64,000 bases of DNA, taken from the NCBI RefSeq assembly GCF_900496995.4, contig NC_044012.1, forward strand, positions 23,970,759 through 24,034,758, written 5' to 3'. Numbering within the stretch: the stretch's first letter is position 1; every line of letters begins with the position of its first letter. The notes under the pieces were generated by a model. It did not search any database and was not told where the DNA came from. It saw only the letters and a list, made by a program, of their open reading frames with translations. The DNA comes from Aquila chrysaetos chrysaetos (lineage: Eukaryota > Chordata > Aves > Accipitriformes > Accipitridae). Shown here in pieces: positions 31,454 to 45,110 of this stretch. The position numbers were made by a program, and so were the translations under genes.

Positions 31454-34400
31454 GCAAGCCAGCGCTCTCTCAAATAATTTCCCGGCACAGGGGAAGGACT
31501 GTTCCCAAGAGGCTCTGATTGGGGATATCCTACTCTGAAGAGAGTTTAATGGTGTAGATACAAACCCCACCATTACAGTTTAGCCTCCATACATGAGAGT
31601 GGTCCCAGGCATGTTTAATTTTCTAATACAGATGTGCTAATCCCACTGCATCCCAGCACTCATCCTCAGGAGCATTGTGATTCCCAGTCTGCTTAGAGCT
31701 AATTTCAGAGCCTTAATGCCTCTTGCCACCCCTCCTGTGGGGAATGCAGAAGCTCTGCTGAGCCCTCATCACTAGGGCTGTCAAGCCCTCTGGTGAGAGT
31801 CATCTATCCAAATTTAGGCAACAGCAAAGTAGTTGCCTCCAATGAGCTCATCAGTTTTTGGTCCCTTTATAGCCAGTGGCAAGAAACAGAAGTGACTCAC
31901 ACAGCAGTAGACACCTGTCCCAGCACAGGCTGACTCACCTTCAGAAGGTGCCCCTTGCTCTCCACCGCCCTTCACTGCTCAGACACTGATCTCCAGGGTT
32001 TGGATGCTGAAATTCAAGCAGGTGTATCCCATTCCTTGGAGCAACATGTACCAGAATTGCTGATTGCTCACATCCTTTCTGTGGAGTCTCAGAAACAGTT
32101 CTACAGACACCCCATTGACCCCATAACCAGGGCTTAATTTGCGCTCCATGACCCACTCGGATGAGCTTCCCCAATCACACACCCCGTATTTGTGCATAAA
32201 CCTCATTTTCTCAAGACAGGCTGAAAACTAAGGAGAAAATATAACAACCAGAAAGTTCAACCAAAAGTATTACAAAACCTTTCTTAGTTGATGCAGCCAA
32301 AAATAAGAGTTGCTTGCACACACAGGCTGCTCATGCTTAAAGAAATCTTAACTGCCTTGAATGTACTCGTATTTATAGCTGAGAAAACACTGCTTCCCTT
32401 GGTGAAAGCCTGTGTAAATGCAACTATTTGCTCAGTACGTGTGATGGAGAAGTGCGAACCCACCAGGTGGCTGTAGCGTTGCCAGCATGTAGAGTTCATT
32501 CAACCCACCGCATTCCTCCTGGGATTTCTGCAAACGGGCAAGATGCAGAGCTGAGCAGCAGCAAAGGCGGGTGGGTTGTATCCAACCCTACAGGGGACAG
32601 CGCTCAAAACAGAGAAGAGCCCGGAGGTGGACTTTCAAATCCAGGGAAAAGCCAGCCTGAGGCACAGAGGTGGTTGGAAACTTGTTCATGAGGCCAGATC
32701 TCCTCTGGTTTAAGGCTGAAGTCAAGCTGATGACTGCAGCTGATCTCTGAATACAGATCCGTATCATCGTGCCAGCACAAAGAGGCCAGATTTTCAGATC
32801 TGCAGACGAAAATTATGATTAGAGCTGAGACCATGCTCATCCGAGTCCTCTGGTGTTTGTACGTAAGTGCTAGCTCTTTCAGTGTTATTGCTGTTGTCAT
32901 TTTATCAGCTTGCTGCAATCTGGTTTTTTTTCTATATTTGACTGTTTATAATTAGCCTGCTGGGTTTGCTATTGTCTCAACTTCCTTATCTGTTTCCTGA
33001 CAGTTTTGGAGATGGCTCCATTTTAAATATATACTATGCTTTAAGAAAAGAAACTCTTCTCTAGCTCTCTTTGAAGCTCAGCACTCTGGGGAGAGTGCCA
33101 GTAGACAGGCTGTCGGCTTAAAGAATATGTGTAATAAGGGACAATTAGGTGGCAGCAAACATTTAATTATCAAATGTATTGGTGCTTCTTACCCTGCCTG
33201 AAGTTAAGCAGGTGCCTTATACACAGGATCCTTCAAATATCAAATGTGAAAAATGTTTCAGAGCAAAACAAAATGAGCTGATGAATACATTTAGGCTATA
33301 AACTAGACAGAGGTTTTTAGCAAAAGCCTGGAACAGGCTTCACATTAGCATTTGCAGGGGGACAGCTTCATAGGTTAACATGGGAGACTGCACACCCTGT
33401 CTTGTGGTAGAGAGGACCAGCTCCCGTACTGTGTTTGGGAAATGCCCCAGTCAGTTGCCACTGACCTCAAGAAACCAGGATCTTGCTCGTATCGGTGGGG
33501 TTGCCCAAACCCACTTCACTTCAATGGAATGGATTGGCCGAGGCTGAAGCCACCAGAGGTGTCTCACCTTGTCCTGGTCATCGGTGCTGCTTGCTGTCTC
33601 TCACTGGGCAGCGGAAAACAAACCAACTCCTGAGACCCCTAAACTTTTCTCAGCTGTAAAGAGCCACAGACTCTCTTGTCAGCCTTTACTGATGAAGGGA
33701 CACACTTCCTTCGGCTTGATGTGTAGGATGGGATCAAACCTTGTGGAGAAGCTCCGAGCAAATCCCCTGCAATCCTTTCAAAGCCGGTGGGAAAGCAGGC
33801 TTGCTTAGGTGCTGTTCATCTGTTGAACATTCCCCTGAACTGTCTGACCCTCTCTGCTGATGGGAGAAATCCCAGCACCTGGATAGAGAGAAGCAAGCCT
33901 TTGCCATCGTGTGCCACAGGTCCACGGCATGTTTTTCAGAGACAAGGCTGACATTGCTCCCAGGGACAAGCTGAGAATGAAACCTGATGTATTCCAGGAA
34001 AAAAAAAAAAAAGACATGTTCCTGGATACAAAGCAGGAAACGGATTTACAAAACTCCTTGCAGCTCCATTACATGCTAAGGTTTGTACACGTCACCACCA
34101 GAAAGAGGGGTCAGACAGACCCCTTGCAGAGGGGCCACAGCACCACCTTGTCCTTGTCCCTCACCAGCCTGCTCACAGAACAGCTTCTAAGCCTGCAGTA
34201 CTGAAGGCAAGCAGGATTCTTCCTGAAACATTTTCCAAGAGCTAGGTAGGAATCCCCTGCCAAAAAAGGGAGCTTCTCCCATTCTCCACCTTCTGTTCTC
34301 CCACTCAGCTCTGTTACTCCAGACTCTACCAGAAATGACCATCTGCACTTGGGCCAGTCCAACTTTGTGAAACATTTGAAAGAAAAAAAGGTTGATTTAA

Positions 34401-37400
34401 ACAGACTAAGAGCTGTTAAGGTTACTTCCTAAAACAATTTCCCATACATTTTGTAGTTCATCCAGGAACTTCTGTTCTTGCATCTTGCAAGGAACAGCAC
34501 ATCCCCTGGATTGAGGGACAGGCATTACACTTGCACACCCAGTCTCATAAATCTACACTGGCTCCTAGTGCTTTGTACTTTAAGAGCTCCGTGTCCCTTT
34601 CTGCACTTTCTTTTTCCAGTCTCAGGATGGAGATGTATTTCTTGTGCTCCATCTCAAGCCAATGGGGTCTCCTCACTCCTTGCAAAACAGTCCCCACGCC
34701 TGGGAACCCCAGCTATTTTGAACTGTCCCCCTTCTCTGATTCTGCCTTCTTCATCATTTCAGGCACAAAACCTGGCCTGAGTGCCCCAACACAGGTGGTA
34801 TATGACAGGAGGGAGGCTGTCAGGGACTGCCTGGTATGTGCCACCTCCCTGGAACTCTCCTGCTGCTCTGTTTCATAGATGTCAAAGCTGGAGGCCTCTT
34901 TCCAACATCAGGTCTCCTGCGCATTGTGAGCCAGCAAATTGAATCACGTCCAGATCTTGTCATTTGGAGACAGAGCGAGGGGGATTTTTTTCATTAATTG
35001 TCAACTTGGGCTTTAAATATCCCACCATGGTGGGGAACACTCACCTCTCTTCTGATGGAGCATGGCTTCCAATGCTTGATCTCTCCTTCAACTTTCCAAA
35101 CCTCCTTCCCAGGCAGCTTCTCTTCACCCACCTCCTAGGAAAAAGACAAACACAACCCACTGCCTCACAGGTGGTCTCAAACGTTGCTTTTCAGACCAAG
35201 GTCCAAGTGGTCTGAGGCACTAAGGCTGAAATGGGCTCTGTTCCCATGGTGCTCCCCTTGGTCCTGTGCATGCAGCAAGGTCTCTCCTCTGCCTACTTTC
35301 TGCTGGTTCAGATACACACAGTTCCCAAAGAGCAAAATCTCTTGGAGACGGTGCACAAGGGACGCTTGCCTGTGGCTGGAGAGTGCAGCTAAAGCAAGTG
35401 TTAATTCCACTTACAGGATGAAATTGGCAGGAGAGCAACTGAATTTTCTGTCCAGCTCTAAAGTGCTCTCAAAGTGATCTAATATATCACTGCGGCAGCA
35501 GCAGCAGCCATTCAAATGCTCTCCCAGCTCTCTGGCTTTGCAATCAGGTGATAAGATGACTTCATGTTAGCAGATGGGTCCAAGTTCTTTGTCTGTCTCC
35601 AGTTCTTGGGTCCTCACCAGTTCTTGCGGTTGCACTTGGCCCTTTCAGCCCTCTGCTGTGCTGCTGCACCATGGGTGGCTCTGACAGGCATAGTCTCTGG
35701 GCTTCATGGTTCAAACCACCATACCTGCTTAGAGGAGACTTCTGTCTGCCCAGGGCATGTGGCTGTGAGCTTGGTCTTCAAGGAGCAATGGCATTGGTAG
35801 GTTGTGGTGGGCTGTGCTTCTTTTCCCGTGCCCTGGTGAGAAAGGAGTGGAGAGGAGCAAGGGATCTGTCTCTTTCCTTGAAGCAATAAAAGATTCATAT
35901 GTAGAGTCCCTGTCTCAGTCCCTGAGAGCAGACAAATCTCGTAGTAGGACAGATGGGTCTGTCCAGGATGTGCCATATGCTACGCTGCGTGTGGGACAGC
36001 AGAGACCTTAGGGCACCTGTGGATACAACCAGCCAAGGAGGGGGCATGTGAGGTTGGAAGAGGGGATGTAGAAGTGTAGGATAGGGAGGGTGGGGGGACA
36101 AGGACTGGGTGAGGAAGAGGGAGGAGGATTTGAACACTGAAGGTTGGGCTTTTTTGTGAATAGTGCATGGACCAAACATCTCAGTCTTTGTCCCTGGGAC
36201 TCTGCTGACATCACTCACATGCCCTTCAGTGGGAGCAACTGTGCACTAAATCTAGCTTGGAGTGGGATTTAGCTTGTATAACTTCAGGTGTCGTTCAGCT
36301 GATCAGATGGATGTGTCTGACTACCAAGTGAGATGGCTCAACAGGTCCCACTGATTGACACCCAGCACCCTTGGATATACCTTCATTTAGACATGCAGAG
36401 CTAGATTTGGTTGTGAAACATCAGCAGCTAGCCTCACTCCAAATGCCTAAGAGTACCTGAGACATCCCCACCACGACAGCAACTAGAGGTCTGAGCTGCA
36501 CCGTTCTCTCTGCTTCTGCCAGACTCCTGCTATCCAATTTACACTGCAAGCTCAGAAGGAAAATGCAGCCGATAGACAGAACAGGATAGTCCCTCCCAAG
36601 CTCACAGGGGACACCAGCAAAACATAACCTCAGGGTTCTCTGAGCTGAGCTATGGAGTGAGGATGTCCTGGAAATCCAGTGGAAGTTTCCAGCTTTCATC
36701 TTGAGTTTGCTCATTTTTGCCCATATTTCTGCTTACATCTGTTGTGAATGCAAATAAATGTCAAAAAAAAAAATGGAGAGACAGATGAGCATTTGGGAGC
36801 AGACACCACCAATGTGTCAATGTCTGTCTTAAGAAAGAGGCAACTGGAAGAGATACAGAGGGATGATGTGATGAGATGCATGCAGACCAAGGGACACATG
36901 GCTCTGACTGGAGTCACTGGGGTCCAGGGTACCTCATCAACCCTCCCCATCCTCTGAACAACCTCCAACACACACACAGTTTCTTATCTAGAAGTAAGCC
37001 TGAGTGTGATTCAAATAACAGCATCCCTGCAGCCCAAGTGGCAACTGGCTTTTCCTGAGCATTGAGCTTAGAAAAAGGATGAGACACAGAGTCTATAGCC
37101 CTCTGGAGAAGTCTCGAGAAGAACCAATCAGTGCTTCTGCCAGAAATTACAGCAGAGATGAAGCTCCAGCACAGCTATGCTGCTCACACACAGACCATTG
37201 AAAACCAGCGTAAGTTTAACAATTGGATCATACCCTCTATGCAGAGCCCAAGACCAAGTGCTGTAAGCCATCACTATCTTCCTAACTAGCAGGTAGGACA
37301 TGTGGTCACCAGCATGGGACTCACACAACCTAACATCAATCATGAACAGAGCAGATGTGCACATCTGGCCCCAGTGCTGGGATCCCTTCATCGTATTGCA

Positions 37401-38709
37401 CTTCACCTTGGGATGGCAGGACTGAATGCCCCCTGCATACCTCTGTCGACTGTCACAGATGTGCAGGGCACAGATGGGGATGCCTCTGCAGTGGACAACT
37501 GTGAGTGGAGACATAAACCCACTCTTTCTGCATGCTCCGTCACCTTGAGCTGTGTACACAACACCTGCAAGTCATCTATGCAAAGATGAGCCTAACTCGA
37601 TCATCAGCCAGAGCCTTAACATAATTATGACCTGTTTAAGCCTCAGGTTCAGGCTTCAGTAATGGTTTTTGAGGGAACTAACAGTATATAACAACATGAC
37701 TAATGATGCACTGTACTTAGCATATGCAAAGGACCTCATTTTGGGTAGCTACCTACAGCACCTTTTGGCAATGAGAACCTGTGCAACTGGGTATCTTCTA
37801 CTAAGCAGACAGTATGTCTCTTATTTGTGTTTTAATTTAGACTACCTCAGAAGAAACCCAAGGTAAAGAAGAAATTTTGCTGCCTTCAGGAAACCAAGAA
37901 GTACCCTTTCAAACCAGCATGAGACATAAGCTCGGTATGTAGGCAGCTCTGCATTTACCAAAGGCCAGGAATGCTGATAAAACACCTGAGAACAGGCCCC
38001 GCACTTGGAGAGAAATGTCTTTTAGAGCAGTTTCTGACACACGTGTAACTCCCTAAACAGCATCTTGTGCCCTCTGGACACATGGGCCAAAACTCCCAGT
38101 CTAATTTCTCCTCTGACAAGAAACAGACAGAGGGGGGAGACACTGCTGTGATAAATCACTGCTTCATTGAGGTCTCTGTCACTGCCACACATGATGTCCT
38201 CATAAGCAAACCAAAGGAACAAGATCCAGCCAAAGGCAACACCATTTTACAAGGTCTTCTGGATACTTGTAACAAGGTTAACCTGTCAGGCTAAGTTCAG
38301 TGGCATCAGCTCTGCTCTTCTGTTAAGATCCGTGACACAAACTGCAGCTGCTCCACAAAGATTAACAGAAATATAATAAATATGGCATCTCCCTCAGGAA
38401 CGCAAGAAATAGCTCTGCTGCAAGACACCAGCAAAATATCCAGAGACAATGACCGGAGGCTTCTAATTATCCTAGTCTATAATAATTAATTGAAATTAGG
38501 AAATACATATGCAATACGAAAACGATGTATTGAGAGGGATTTACAAGGGCATCTTCTCCAGGTTTGGATAGGGACAACAGGGGAAAATCTTCTCCCAGCT
38601 GAACCATGCCTGGGAAAGGAGCAGGGAAGGAATCCAGCCTCCAGTCGGAAGAGGGGCAGGGGTGGACCAGGCTTGTGTTACTCACTCGTGACTCAGCCAC
38701 GCTGACAAT

Positions 38710-38776
38710 ACAAAAAAACCCAAACAAACAAACAAAAAAACCAAACAAAACAAAACAAAAAAAACAAACAAAAAAA
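38710..38776. repeat. A-rich (CAAA)n/(CAAAA)n tract
   Basis: About 67 bp of mixed CAAA, CAAAA and longer A runs. It is open on the minus strand as a Phe/Val/Leu/Cys-rich frame (38467-38805), which is an artefact of the repeat. It may be the decayed tail of a retrocopy, but no body was recognised. Confidence 0.8.
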
Positions 38777-39483
38777 CCCCCAACTAAAAGCGCCCCACAT
38801 GGCAAAAGCTGTGAGTTAAAGAAAAAGGGGGAGTTGTAGGGGTTTTGTTTGGAGAACTAAGGAGACACTCATCAGGGGTTCAAAACCCACCATGAAGAAG
38901 ATGAGAAGCTTGAATTGTTTAGATGTCAGCCCCAGAGCAGGGCTGGAGAAATGGCCATAGAGCTGTATTTCTATGACATGAACTAATTAAAACCCAAGAC
39001 GGAAGTGCAAGTGCTGAGGAAGTTTCGCCATTTCAAAGCCCACAGCAGAGACTGCACAGATGCCTTCTGAAGGCCACAAGCGCCATATTGACATTCCATG
39101 GCCGTAGCATGGGGTGCTCCCACCTGACACAAGGCAACTAGAGGAACACACACACAGCAATGATAAAAGGAGCACGCTACCATCGCCAATGCCCTAATGT
39201 AAGGCCAGCTCAAAGTTACTGTGCACAATTCAAGTAAGTAACTGTGACACCACAGAACGCTGGAAGGTGGAGGAGACAACCAGGTAAGACCATTTTCTGT
39301 GTGTTCCGTTTCTTGTGCTCTTCTCTGGGGAGTGGGGAGGAGGAGAGAAAGATGAAAGCTTTATTCAACACATCTTGAAAGTTTGCACAAAGGGAATCCT
39401 GTATTTGAACAGCTGTAGTCAAAGAAAGGTGTGAGCTGGGCTCAGAAGTAACACGTGGAAATACAGAACTGAGAAATACTGAC

Positions 39484-39713
39484 CTTTGCTGAGTCCAGTG
39501 CTCTTCTCCATCTTCTGCTTCCTCAAGCTGTTTTCTGTATTGCAGTAGCTGGGTAAGAGCTGTACGGACAGTACTTTCTCTGCACCGGCTGTTTCCAAAT
39601 CTCCATTTCCTGCTAAATTGCATCATCAGTGCTTTCTTCACCTTACATTTCTTCAATTTTTTCTCCTTGTTTTTGCCTTTTGCCACACCCAATGTTGCTT
39701 TTGCCCATCCCTT
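39484..39713 (-). CDS. Possible internal exon with canonical donor (hypothetical)
   Basis: On the minus strand a frame open from 39713 encodes a Lys-rich stretch followed by an amphipathic segment. The latter reads RTALTQLLQYRKQLEEAEDG and then EEHWTQQ, helix-like and Glu/Gln-rich. At its end CAGCAAAG/GTCAGT gives a near-consensus splice donor (exon ends at 39484). An acceptor is less clear: TTTAGCAG/GAAATGG near 39617 lacks a strong pyrimidine tract. The frame also runs past the donor to 39216 without a stop. I do not recognise the protein. Composition and donor together make it the most exon-like stretch in the right half of the window, but chance is quite possible. Confidence 0.2.
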
Positions 39714-42700
39714 TCAAACACCCATCTGGATTATGAGTGAAGTCAGAGATTTCTTGCTCAGCAGCAAGAGGTGAGAAGAGCATCCCAAGCACTGAGGGCT
39801 GGTCCTGGGTAGCAGGGAGAAGATGGCAATTACTGTACTCTTAAGCAGAAAGAAGGTGGGCCAGGCCAGGATGGTGCCAGATGGCTGGGGCATATTTTAG
39901 CAGCAATGCATTCCTCGTTCTCATCCATGCACTGTTCGCAGCAAGAGCAGGGCATAATGAAACCCCACATGAAAGACCATAAGGGCAGCTATGCTGGTGC
40001 AGAGGAAGACGTCTCCTGCCAGGATTTCTGCACCTCTCACAGGGAAGAGGAGTAAGCAATCCCCATACCACTATCCCAAGACCTGCAACAATCCATCTCC
40101 CGCAATGTGGGTGCAGCTGCCAGCTCCCCCGCCCAGCCTGGAGGGGTGACTCCACCCTTGCACCCCTGGACAGGGCTTCAGAAGGGGCTGGGGGGAGTCT
40201 AGCCTCCACCTCTTACTGCAGCTCTGCTACCCACTAGCCCATCTCTTCCCTTTCTGCCCTCATGCTCACTTTACTGGGCACTTCCCCAAGTTTGTCACTT
40301 CCCCCCACCTCCCCTTTGCCAGGTTCACCCAATTTCCACTGTCCCCTTCTGCAGCCTCTCTACTCTTCCCACAGTCTGGTGTGCATTTCTTCCTCTCTCC
40401 TATTGCCATCTCTCCTCAGACCCCACGTCTGTCCACGCTCCCCTTCTTCGGCAGAGATCTCCTCCCAGATGCTCACCCCCATGGGACACATATCAGCCTT
40501 TCTCTGCACAGAAGTAGGGGAAAGCTGAGGAAAGGGGATCCCTTACCCTCTCGCTAACACCGACTGCTTCTCCTTCAACTCTGTGGTTGAGATGATTGCT
40601 GCCATAGACCCCTGACAATTGGAAGACATGAGCGTTGGAGCAGAAGCCAGGCTGTGCCTTTCCTCAGGCACAAAAGTGGGACATGGAGACAAGGCACAAG
40701 GCTTTTTTTGCAGCAATGATGCATGGGAGAGATGTGGTGAGAGGGGGGCTGGAACGTGAGAGCTCAGAACTGGAGATTTCACTGAGGTTCTCCACTAGAA
40801 ATGCATTCATCTCATTGTGATTCCTCATTTATAATTACACTGAGACCTAGCAGTTCACTGGGCTTACAGTAGTATTGCTGGTGCTCCAGTTGCTCAGTCA
40901 TGTGATGCCCAGGCAAGTGCCTTACGGAAATTCATCAAATCACACTAAAGCTTTTATCATTCAAGACTGCAATTTCAACAAGAAAAGAAAATACACGGTG
41001 GATGTCGAAGGACAACTATGCTATCATCAGAGATGAGCTGTGGAGCGTACAGCTTTTGTGAAGTTTTCCCACGTGGTGCAGATGAAACTGGATTTATTGT
41101 GGACCTTTGCTGCCCTAAACCTTGTACAATGGCTTTATCCATCCAGACTAAATAAAACAGGTGCAGCCCACCCTGGCTTTGACGCAGAAAGAGAGAGGTC
41201 CCCCTCTTTATTCTGGAAAAATAATGACATAAGACTGCCAAGGTCCTGGAACAGAGACACCACACCACAATTTACACACTAAATACAATATGAGCTAATG
41301 CAGAGATTGCCTTCCTGACCTCCCTGACCACACAATGATGACTTCAAATGTCCTCACGTGTGTAAGAGGGTGCAATCATGCTTTTTATATACACCATCAC
41401 ACACCATTTTTCAGGAACACCCCAACGTACAAACCCATTTTGTCCCTTTATCAATTTGCAATATTGAGGTGAAATAGGCTCCTGAGCCCAGGGCCACTAT
41501 AGCCTGTTGATGTCCTCAGTGCCCTGGCACAGACACATGCTTTTCAGAAAAGATGGTCACACATAAATGCTGCTCAAAGGAAGGCAACGGCAAACATGCA
41601 TGTCCTTTCTACATGTGGCTAATGTTTTTCTGCATCATTATATCTTTTTTTGCAATGTATCATGAAATCATAGCTCATCAAACACTTTACATGTAGACAA
41701 TTTTCAAAAGCCCTGCCTGGCATTCACTGTAATAAAAGGCAGGATGTGTCTGCTTAAACCTATTGAAATATTTAATCACAGATTGGCTCGTCTGAGAAAC
41801 AGTATGCAAACTGGAGAAAATGTTCAGGTATCTATGCCTGTGTATATGACAGGACTGAAACTAAGGCTGGGCATGCACACTTCATTTTACCCCTAAATTT
41901 GTAATTTTAAACCCAGACAATTTTCATCCCTGTTCTGGGGCTGGCTACATAATCCAGACCTAGAGAAGCTTCCCAAGTCACTCTTAAATCAGGCATTTAT
42001 CATGGTTCATCTGAAGCAGTTATTTTAGAGAGACACCCCAGGGAGGGATTCAATTGGCTGTTATAGATGCTTAAAATACAGCCACCTGCATTTCATCCAG
42101 GCACCCAAAGCTCCCTTTACTGTCAGTGGAGGTAATGGGTGCAGGTCATGTCATCCTAAAGTAGGCATCTAAAATAGCTTAAATGAATCTTAAATGAACT
42201 CCATTCCCAAATGTAATTTAAAGATGCAAAAAGATAGCAAACATATTGCTTCCTTTAGGATATGTTCTCCTGACAGATTCCCCTCCTTGTTAAAAGTCTG
42301 AATCATATTTTGAGCTTGAAATTGCTTAAAATCTTTCATCCCTAAGTCTTAGTACATCTCTGCCTGTTATATTAAATATTCCTCCACTTGCATTCTTCAC
42401 TAGTTACATAAATAGTGCATGCAGTCAAGTAACTTCCCAACCTTTCCCTTGCATTGCCTCCTTTTCTTTTCATGCTAAATGCTACAGAGGCAACAGTGCC
42501 TGGAAGCTGTTCTTCCAATATGATGTTTCTTAGCTTTTTATTTGTTTTCTTTGGAAAAGCCAACAGTGGACATGTAAAAGAAGGAGCTCTGGTCTCCACT
42601 ACTTGGAAAGTTTGCTAGCCACTAGCATTTGAATTGATTGGCCACCAAAAGAAAAAATCTGCCCCAAACCTTACAGCAGAGAGGCAGGTGGCCATAGAAC

Positions 42701-44429
42701 ATCCTTCTTTGTGCACTTTGATAGTGGCTGTGAAGCAGAGAAGGCATAAGGGGACTTCTTGCACAAGCACAGGTCTACACTTTAAGCAAGCATAAACTCT
42801 TCTGTCCCATTTCACCTCAGCATCTCCAGGCACTTTGTATGCCCATCAGTCTGGTGACACTTTCAGATTTTATGGTCTCTGCCCTTGGCTTGGTCTGGGT
42901 CAGCACTTTACATTTCAACTCTGAGGCATGTGCATTCAGAGACAAATCATGCTGTTTATTTATGACAGCTGGAAACAGCTGGACTGTTCCTGTTCAAAGT
43001 TCTAGAGGTTTGGGGGTTTCCCCCCCCCCTTTTTTTTTTTTTCTTTCTTTCTCCAGGAAGATTACTACAGAGCAATACTTTCTGTAAGTTTTGATCCACA
43101 CCAAAAAGTTATCTGAATGAAAACCATTGTGCAGCTTTGGAGAAAGCAGACCCTGAGGTCCCTGCAAGATTAGTGTTTTCAAGTGGTCCCACCAGCCTGA
43201 GAAAAGCTGCCTCCCTCCAAAGTGTGGTACAGCTTCTGCAGCATTAGGAAATAGCACTGAAATAGCAGCCCAGCCCAGATGCAAACCTAACTTTGTGCCT
43301 TTAAAAACCATGTGCAAAGAGGGATCAGACGTGAGGAATGTGGAAGGGTTTGGAGGAGAGACAGCAAGATGTCAGACCTTCTGAGAAGCAGGTTGCCATG
43401 GAGACTGGCTCATTTAACCCAATAAGGGTCAGGCAACCCTTCATGTTCAAGCTAATTTAATTAAAGAGGTGGGAAGGATGAGCAAAATAAATTGGCAGAG
43501 ACTTCACTTTGGGATGCTGTTCCTCAGGCTGGGCAGGATTCATGATGCCAGGCTTTGGTTGGCCATCTCAAGCATCATAGGACCATTTGTAACCAACACT
43601 GGCCCCTGGAGAGGAACAAATCAGGGAGGAAGGACCAGATGCAAAGGACACCCCAGGGGGTGGGGGGGGGAGAGAGCATTTGCAGTGCCTCTCATCCCTC
43701 TGCCCAGCTGCCACAGGCACATCTCTCCTAGGATGAGGGAGCTTCCAGCTGCACTAGATGCTCTTGATGGGCTCCTTGCCTGAGCCATTGGTAATGTGGC
43801 TTTATCTCCCTTCTGAATTTGAAATGTGGATAAAGCAAAGCTGGCAAGGTAATTATTCCTCACTGTCAAACATTGCTCTTGGTTTGCTGTCTGCAGACAG
43901 CTGGAGAGTGATGAATCCCTTTGTGTTTGCAACAGCCTTGGATTTGCTCCAGGAAAAGGTGCAAACAGGCAAGGAAGTTTTGTATTAACATGCCCCATCG
44001 GCATAGATTTGACTGTTACTGCATCTAAGCCAGAGAAAGGGCCTCATCTGAAGTGAGAGGGCAGCTACGGCCCAAGCGTGAAAACAGCTCAGTGCTAAAA
44101 ATGCAAATGTTCAGCACAGAGAGCTGATGTCAGACTCTCAGAAGACATCATCAGGCACCCAAAAAATGCTGTGCCCTATTGAAAGCCTGGTCCTTAATGG
44201 CATGACTTTGACAGCTTTCCCTGCTATAGCAGGGTCATTGGGAGCTTTACATGTTACGACTGACCACCTTCTTTCTGGCACGCTGCCTGCAAGGTCTTCA
44301 CCTTCCATCTGAAGGTGTGCTCCCCATACAAGGGTTAGAGCTGCCATCTGCTCATTCCCTCTACTCCTCTCTATCTCTGACCCCTGATACTGTAGAGACT
44401 AGAGCAGAAACAGGTAACACACAAACCCA
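39714..44429. other. Noncoding, nothing recognised
   Basis: No recognisable gene. A pyrimidine-biased stretch lies at about 40240-40470 and a pure C/T tract at about 43017-43054. Frames of 107-127 codons (42994-43317 -, 43621-44004 -) show no domain. Confidence 0.4.
43017..43054. repeat. Pyrimidine tract (C run, T run, CTTT repeats)
   Basis: About 38 bases of only C and T: a short T lead, about 10 C, about 13 T, then CTTTCTTTCTCC ending at CAGG. It resembles a very long polypyrimidine tract before an AG, but no exon was recognised after it. Confidence 0.75.
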
Positions 44430-44512
44430 GAAAGTTTGAGGTTGGCAGGGCACTTCTAGAGATCACCTAGTCCAACCCCCCTACTCAGAGCAGTCAGCTA
44501 GAGCAACTGGAG
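44430..44512 (-). mobile_element. CR1 LINE 3' end, antisense
   Basis: The + strand reads GAGGTTGGCAGGGCACTTCT, AGAGATCACCTAGTCCAACC, then CCCCTACTCAGAGCAG. This is the reverse complement of a CR1 3' end of the type usually written GAGGTTGGAAGAGACCTCTGGAGATCATCTAGTCCAACC-CCCTGCTCAGAGCAG (two parts, from memory). A short 5'-truncated copy; the terminal ATTCTATG repeats are lost. Confidence 0.8.
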
Positions 44513-44815
44513 TTGTTCTTGCTCCCAGCATATCAAGTGCCATCACAGGGCACAGCCACCCATGGCAAAAGGTGCTGTGCTGCAGGCTCAGGCATGGTCA
44601 AACTGTTTCCAGTGCCAGAGTGGGAGGATCACCAGAGCATCTCACTACTGTTTATAGTCTTGGTCCCTCTGTTGATGGCCAGGTGGCACGAGGGGATACT
44701 GTGCTCTTGGATGAAAACACACGCACAGTCAGTTGAGCTCTCAACACCTTTAAACCATCACTAACTGGAAACAGCTTACTGAGTTAGTGGCTGTGGCCAG
44801 CATGAGCCAGTCCTA

Positions 44816-44850
44816 GTCCTCCTCCTCCTCCTTCCCCCCCCCCCCCCCCC
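44816..44850. repeat. (CCT)n plus 17-C run
   Basis: CCTCCTCCTCCTCCTT is followed by 17 C ending at 44850. Likely unstable in length. Confidence 0.9.
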
Positions 44851-45077
44851 AATATAGATGTCAGCTTCAGGCAGAAATAAACCTGTACCCTCAACTCCAA
44901 AAGCAGCCCTGGGCCACCCACACAGATAGAGACACATTTCTAGGCAGAAAAATCCCATCCAGTACATACCTCTTCCCATTCATCAACCACAGGATCTGGT
45001 TTATTGCTTAGTCCAGTCTTTTGGCAGCTCAGGACCTGTTTCTATGGCAGGAAAGGCTCTTTCTTGGTTTTTTCTGT

Positions 45078-45110
45078 TAAAAAAAGAAAAAAGAAAAAAA
45101 AAGAAAAAAC
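45078..45110. repeat. A-rich A/G tract
   Basis: Runs of five to nine A separated by single G. A simple-sequence stretch with no attached element recognised. Confidence 0.85.

Larger units (their letters stand above)
29959..39483. other. Noncoding, nothing recognised
   Basis: About 9.5 kb with no recognisable gene. Frames reach 143 codons (37128-37559 -) and 116 codons (30748-31098 +) but carry no motifs. Small features are (GCCAT)4 at 31434-31453, a poly-A run at about 33999-34012, a G-rich strand with GGGAGGGTGGGGGG at about 36085-36098, and a CAAA-rich tract at 38710-38776. Confidence 0.4.

Noticed and set aside
36061..36120. G-quadruplex candidate on the + strand
   Set aside because: GGGAGGGTGGGGGG gives three good runs, but the fourth needs a loop of about nine bases, beyond the usual criterion.
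38467..38805. 112-codon minus frame with a membrane-like Phe/Leu/Val/Cys run
   Set aside because: The hydrophobic run is just the translation of the CAAA-rich simple repeat.
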